Shown here in pieces: positions 5,725 through 7,583 of a DNA stretch of 7,583 bases; position 1 is the stretch's first letter; every line of letters begins with the position of its first letter. The position numbers and the translations under genes are program-made. The notes under the pieces are model-generated. The model was not told where the DNA came from. It saw only the letters and a list, made by a program, of their open reading frames with translations, and ran no database searches. Source of the stretch: JAPHTQ01 sp050287105 (lineage in GTDB: Bacteria; Pseudomonadota; Gammaproteobacteria; Thiohalomonadales; Thiohalomonadaceae); assembly GCA_050287105.1 (NCBI GenBank), contig JBNKBG010000094.1, forward strand, positions 1 to 7,583. The letters are read 5' to 3'.

Positions 5725-7112
5725 TCTATCCGGTTTTCATTATTCATCTGGCGGTAGAGGCTACGTGCCATCAGAGCGACAATCAATACACCAATCGATA
5801 GTGTCGCCCACAACAACCACTGCTGCCACGGCAACGGTGGCGGTTGCCCCTGTAGCCGGTAGCGACCACCCAACTCATATCGCGGACCGGGGGAAGCCGG
5901 CTTGATGAAGCCTTCCCCCTGATTGCTCTGTTGCAGAGTAGTCAGCAGCGATGAGATGTCGCTATGAGACCGGTCGATGTTGGCAGCGGCAAACGCCAGG
6001 GTAAATGGCCCCTCCCCCCGCGCAACAAAGTAGACGCGCTGCGGCACCCAGCCCAGCTCCAACTGTGGCTCACCCTGACCCAGACCGCCACCGTCAGTGT
6101 CGATCTCCAGTCTCCAGTTCGGTTCATCCACCGCCGCCAGCGACACGGCATCGTTGGAGAGTTCACGGCCATCGCGTAGCAAGTTGTAGAGCAGACCGTG
6201 GAACTGCTCCCGCCACTGACTCTGTGGCGCGGCACTGCGGGTAAACAGTTTGGCCCTGACCACGGTGTTGCCCTGGGGCAGTTTCACCCGGGCACGGTCG
6301 AAGGGGAAATGACCCTCGACATGGAATTCATATTGGCCGGGACGTACCGCCTCACCCGTCGGAGAATAACGTTGCCAACGATGGGGTTTTTCTCCCCCCT
6401 GGCGCAGTGGCACGGCTCGCAGTGCGGTCAGCTGGATGCCTTTTGCCCCCAGCGGCCAGGCGAGACGGTAGTACTTCGCCTGTTCCTGTGGCGGCAAATC
6501 GATATCTCCCTGGCGCAGGTGATAGGCACCCTGACTGAGTGAGGCCAGCGAGGCGTTGGTGATTACTGGGGTCCAATTGGCCAGGTCATTACTCGCTTCC
6601 AGAGAAACCGCTTCGAGGAATCCCTCCGCGCTCTCATCCCAGTCGAGCTGTAATTTATCCAGTGGTTGCTGCAATGCCGAGGCATCGATCAGGTAGCGCC
6701 CGACCACGCTGCCCTGCAAACCCTCACCACGCTGCCAGAAATTGACCACCGCCCCCTTCTCGTCAGTGGCGATATTGATCTGCAACTGTGCCGGATCGCC
6801 ATCGTCCGCTTCCATGATTGGGAAAAAAGGCAACTCCAGCGCTTCAGGTGCCTGCGCTTCCGGCTCAAGGCCGGGGCGCAGCAGGTGTGGCACCACTTCG
6901 CCGTAACCATTAAAGATGCGCATATCGCCCAGATCGCGACGGGTACTGTAGAGGCAAATATCCGTTGGCAGATCAAAGCTGTAGAGTGCACCGTCGCCAT
7001 CCACCTCTAGCGGCATACCGTAGGCAAAGTCATTGGGCCGGGGTGGTCTGTCCAACTGCTGAGCAAGCACTGATACCGGCAGCAGCAGGGCGATCGTCAA
7101 CGCTCGAATCAT
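5721..7112 (-). CDS. DUF3999 family exported, C-terminally anchored protein
   Basis: This 463-residue protein begins with a signal peptide (MIRALTIALLLPVSVLA, then QQ) and ends with one membrane helix (about 431-449) and a short basic tail, so the large middle part should face the periplasm. The middle is beta-rich, with ICLYSTRRDLGDMRIFNGYGEVVPH near 52-76, VSLEASNDLANW at 169-180 that resembles carbohydrate-binding-like beta-sandwich folds, and ERGH-free but Trp/Pro-rich segments such as LGWVPQRVYFVARGEGPF at 353-370. This pattern fits DUF3999, a family usually found next to DUF2339, as here. Its biochemical role is unknown. The ATG at 7112 is chosen because the signal peptide starts there and it overlaps the upstream stop as ATGA; the frame is open further to 7283 but that part lies over the DUF2339 gene. 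Downstream it overlaps the cyclase start by 4 bases. Confidence 0.87.
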   Translation of the reverse strand: MIRALTIALLLPVSVLAQQLDRPPRPNDFAYGMPLEVDGDGALYSFDLPTDICLYSTRRDLGDMRIFNGYGEVVPHLLRPGLEPEAQAPEALELPFFPIMEADDGDPAQLQINIATDEKGAVVNFWQRGEGLQGSVVGRYLIDASALQQPLDKLQLDWDESAEGFLEAVSLEASNDLANWTPVITNASLASLSQGAYHLRQGDIDLPPQEQAKYYRLAWPLGAKGIQLTALRAVPLRQGGEKPHRWQRYSPTGEAVRPGQYEFHVEGHFPFDRARVKLPQGNTVVRAKLFTRSAAPQSQWREQFHGLLYNLLRDGRELSNDAVSLAAVDEPNWRLEIDTDGGGLGQGEPQLELGWVPQRVYFVARGEGPFTLAFAAANIDRSHSDISSLLTTLQQSNQGEGFIKPASPGPRYELGGRYRLQGQPPPLPWQQWLLWATLSIGVLIVALMARSLYRQMNNENRIE

Positions 7113-7583
7113 GCCGCTTCTTCCTTCTGCCTGGGTGGCAGAGGTGAAAAATAACCGATCATCAGCATTAATAAACCGACCACTATGAAGGAGATAATGC
7201 GCTCCATCGTATCGGAACGGGAGAGATCGATCAGGAACAGCTTCACAACCGTTGCAGCGAGCAATCCGGCGCCACTGAACCAAAGTACCCGCAGCCTGCG
7301 ACGGGTCGCCAGCACGGTGACCGTCAATGCCGCCAGGGTCCAGACCACCGAGATAGCGGACTGGAATCGCATGGAGCCGAACAGGCTATGGCTGTGGTAA
7401 GGCACCCCGCCCCAGTGGTGCACCGTATGCGCCACCACCTCGTTGAGCAGGAGAAAACCGGCGATACCGAGGGCGATCCAGGCCATGCGCAGGTTGAGGC
7501 CGTAAGCCTGCATCAGCGCATCGCCACGGTTGTGCCAGGCCCAGCGCAGCAGTACCAGCAGCACGAACAACTGGCTCAACTCC
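7109..7583 (-). CDS. DUF2339 family polytopic membrane protein, C-terminal part only
   Basis: The frame is open from the right edge to the TGA at 7109-7111, giving 157 visible residues, so the start lies outside the window. A TTG at 7579 is not a credible start. Four hydrophobic stretches are visible, at roughly residues 3-13, 33-45, 73-90 and 98-115, and a fifth near 127-143 before a short basic/acidic tail. The segment RVLWFSGAGLLAATVVKLFLIDLS followed by RIISFIVVGLLMLMIGYFSPLP is the typical DUF2339 C-terminus. Full-length members are large proteins with many membrane helices and no established function. Its stop overlaps the DUF3999 start by 4 bases (ATGA), and the two genes are commonly neighbours, so they probably act together in the cell envelope. 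Confidence 0.85.
   Translation of the reverse strand, partial: ELSQLFVLLVLLRWAWHNRGDALMQAYGLNLRMAWIALGIAGFLLLNEVVAHTVHHWGGVPYHSHSLFGSMRFQSAISVVWTLAALTVTVLATRRRLRVLWFSGAGLLAATVVKLFLIDLSRSDTMERIISFIVVGLLMLMIGYFSPLPPRQKEEAA

Overview
The window reads as a piece of a gammaproteobacterial chromosome. The RsuA and TcdA proteins are close in sequence and length to their E. coli relatives, the DUF2339/DUF3999 pair is typical of proteobacteria, and genes are packed with 4-base overlaps and frequent GTG starts. I cannot place it to genus. A free-living or symbiotic Chromatiales/Thiotrichales-type organism is only a guess. There is no tRNA, rRNA, CRISPR array, insertion sequence or integrase in the window.

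Left part, plus strand (1-1520). The first gene is cut by the left edge and ends in a TIR-like domain of the CAP12/Pycsar-effector type, a probable NAD-cleaving or nucleotide-binding domain behind a short coiled-coil-like segment and a Pro/Ala/Thr linker. After a 257-base spacer with two inverted repeats comes an exported protein with three EF-hand calcium loops and a Gln/Thr-rich linker, with an unusually strong ribosome binding site. A strong bidirectional terminator (1491-1520) closes this part and also ends the genes converging from the right.

Right part, minus strand (1527-7583). Read in the direction of transcription the genes are: DUF2339 membrane protein (cut by the right edge), DUF3999 exported protein with a C-terminal anchor, a membrane-bound class III cyclase-domain protein, tcdA (tRNA ct6A37 dehydratase), a DUF523/TudS-type Fe-S thiouracil desulfidase, rsuA (16S rRNA pseudouridine-516 synthase), a Crp/Fnr regulator and a small DUF2892 membrane protein. 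Five of the seven junctions are overlaps (four of 4 bases, one of 14 bases), so these genes are probably co-transcribed and partly translationally coupled. The two gaps are 40 bases (cyclase-tcdA) and 76 bases (regulator-DUF2892).

Functionally the run joins an envelope module (DUF2339-DUF3999-cyclase), an RNA-modification and nucleobase module (TcdA, TudS, RsuA) and a regulator with a small membrane protein. The points most worth following are the cyclase domain, whose first metal-ligand Asp is Glu and whose Asn-to-Arg spacing is one residue short; the Crp/Fnr protein with an FNR-like recognition helix but no N-terminal Fe-S cysteine cluster; the TudS-like gene locked between two RNA-modification genes; and the TIR protein, whose partner genes, if any, lie left of the window. 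I see no complete new defence or signalling system inside the window.
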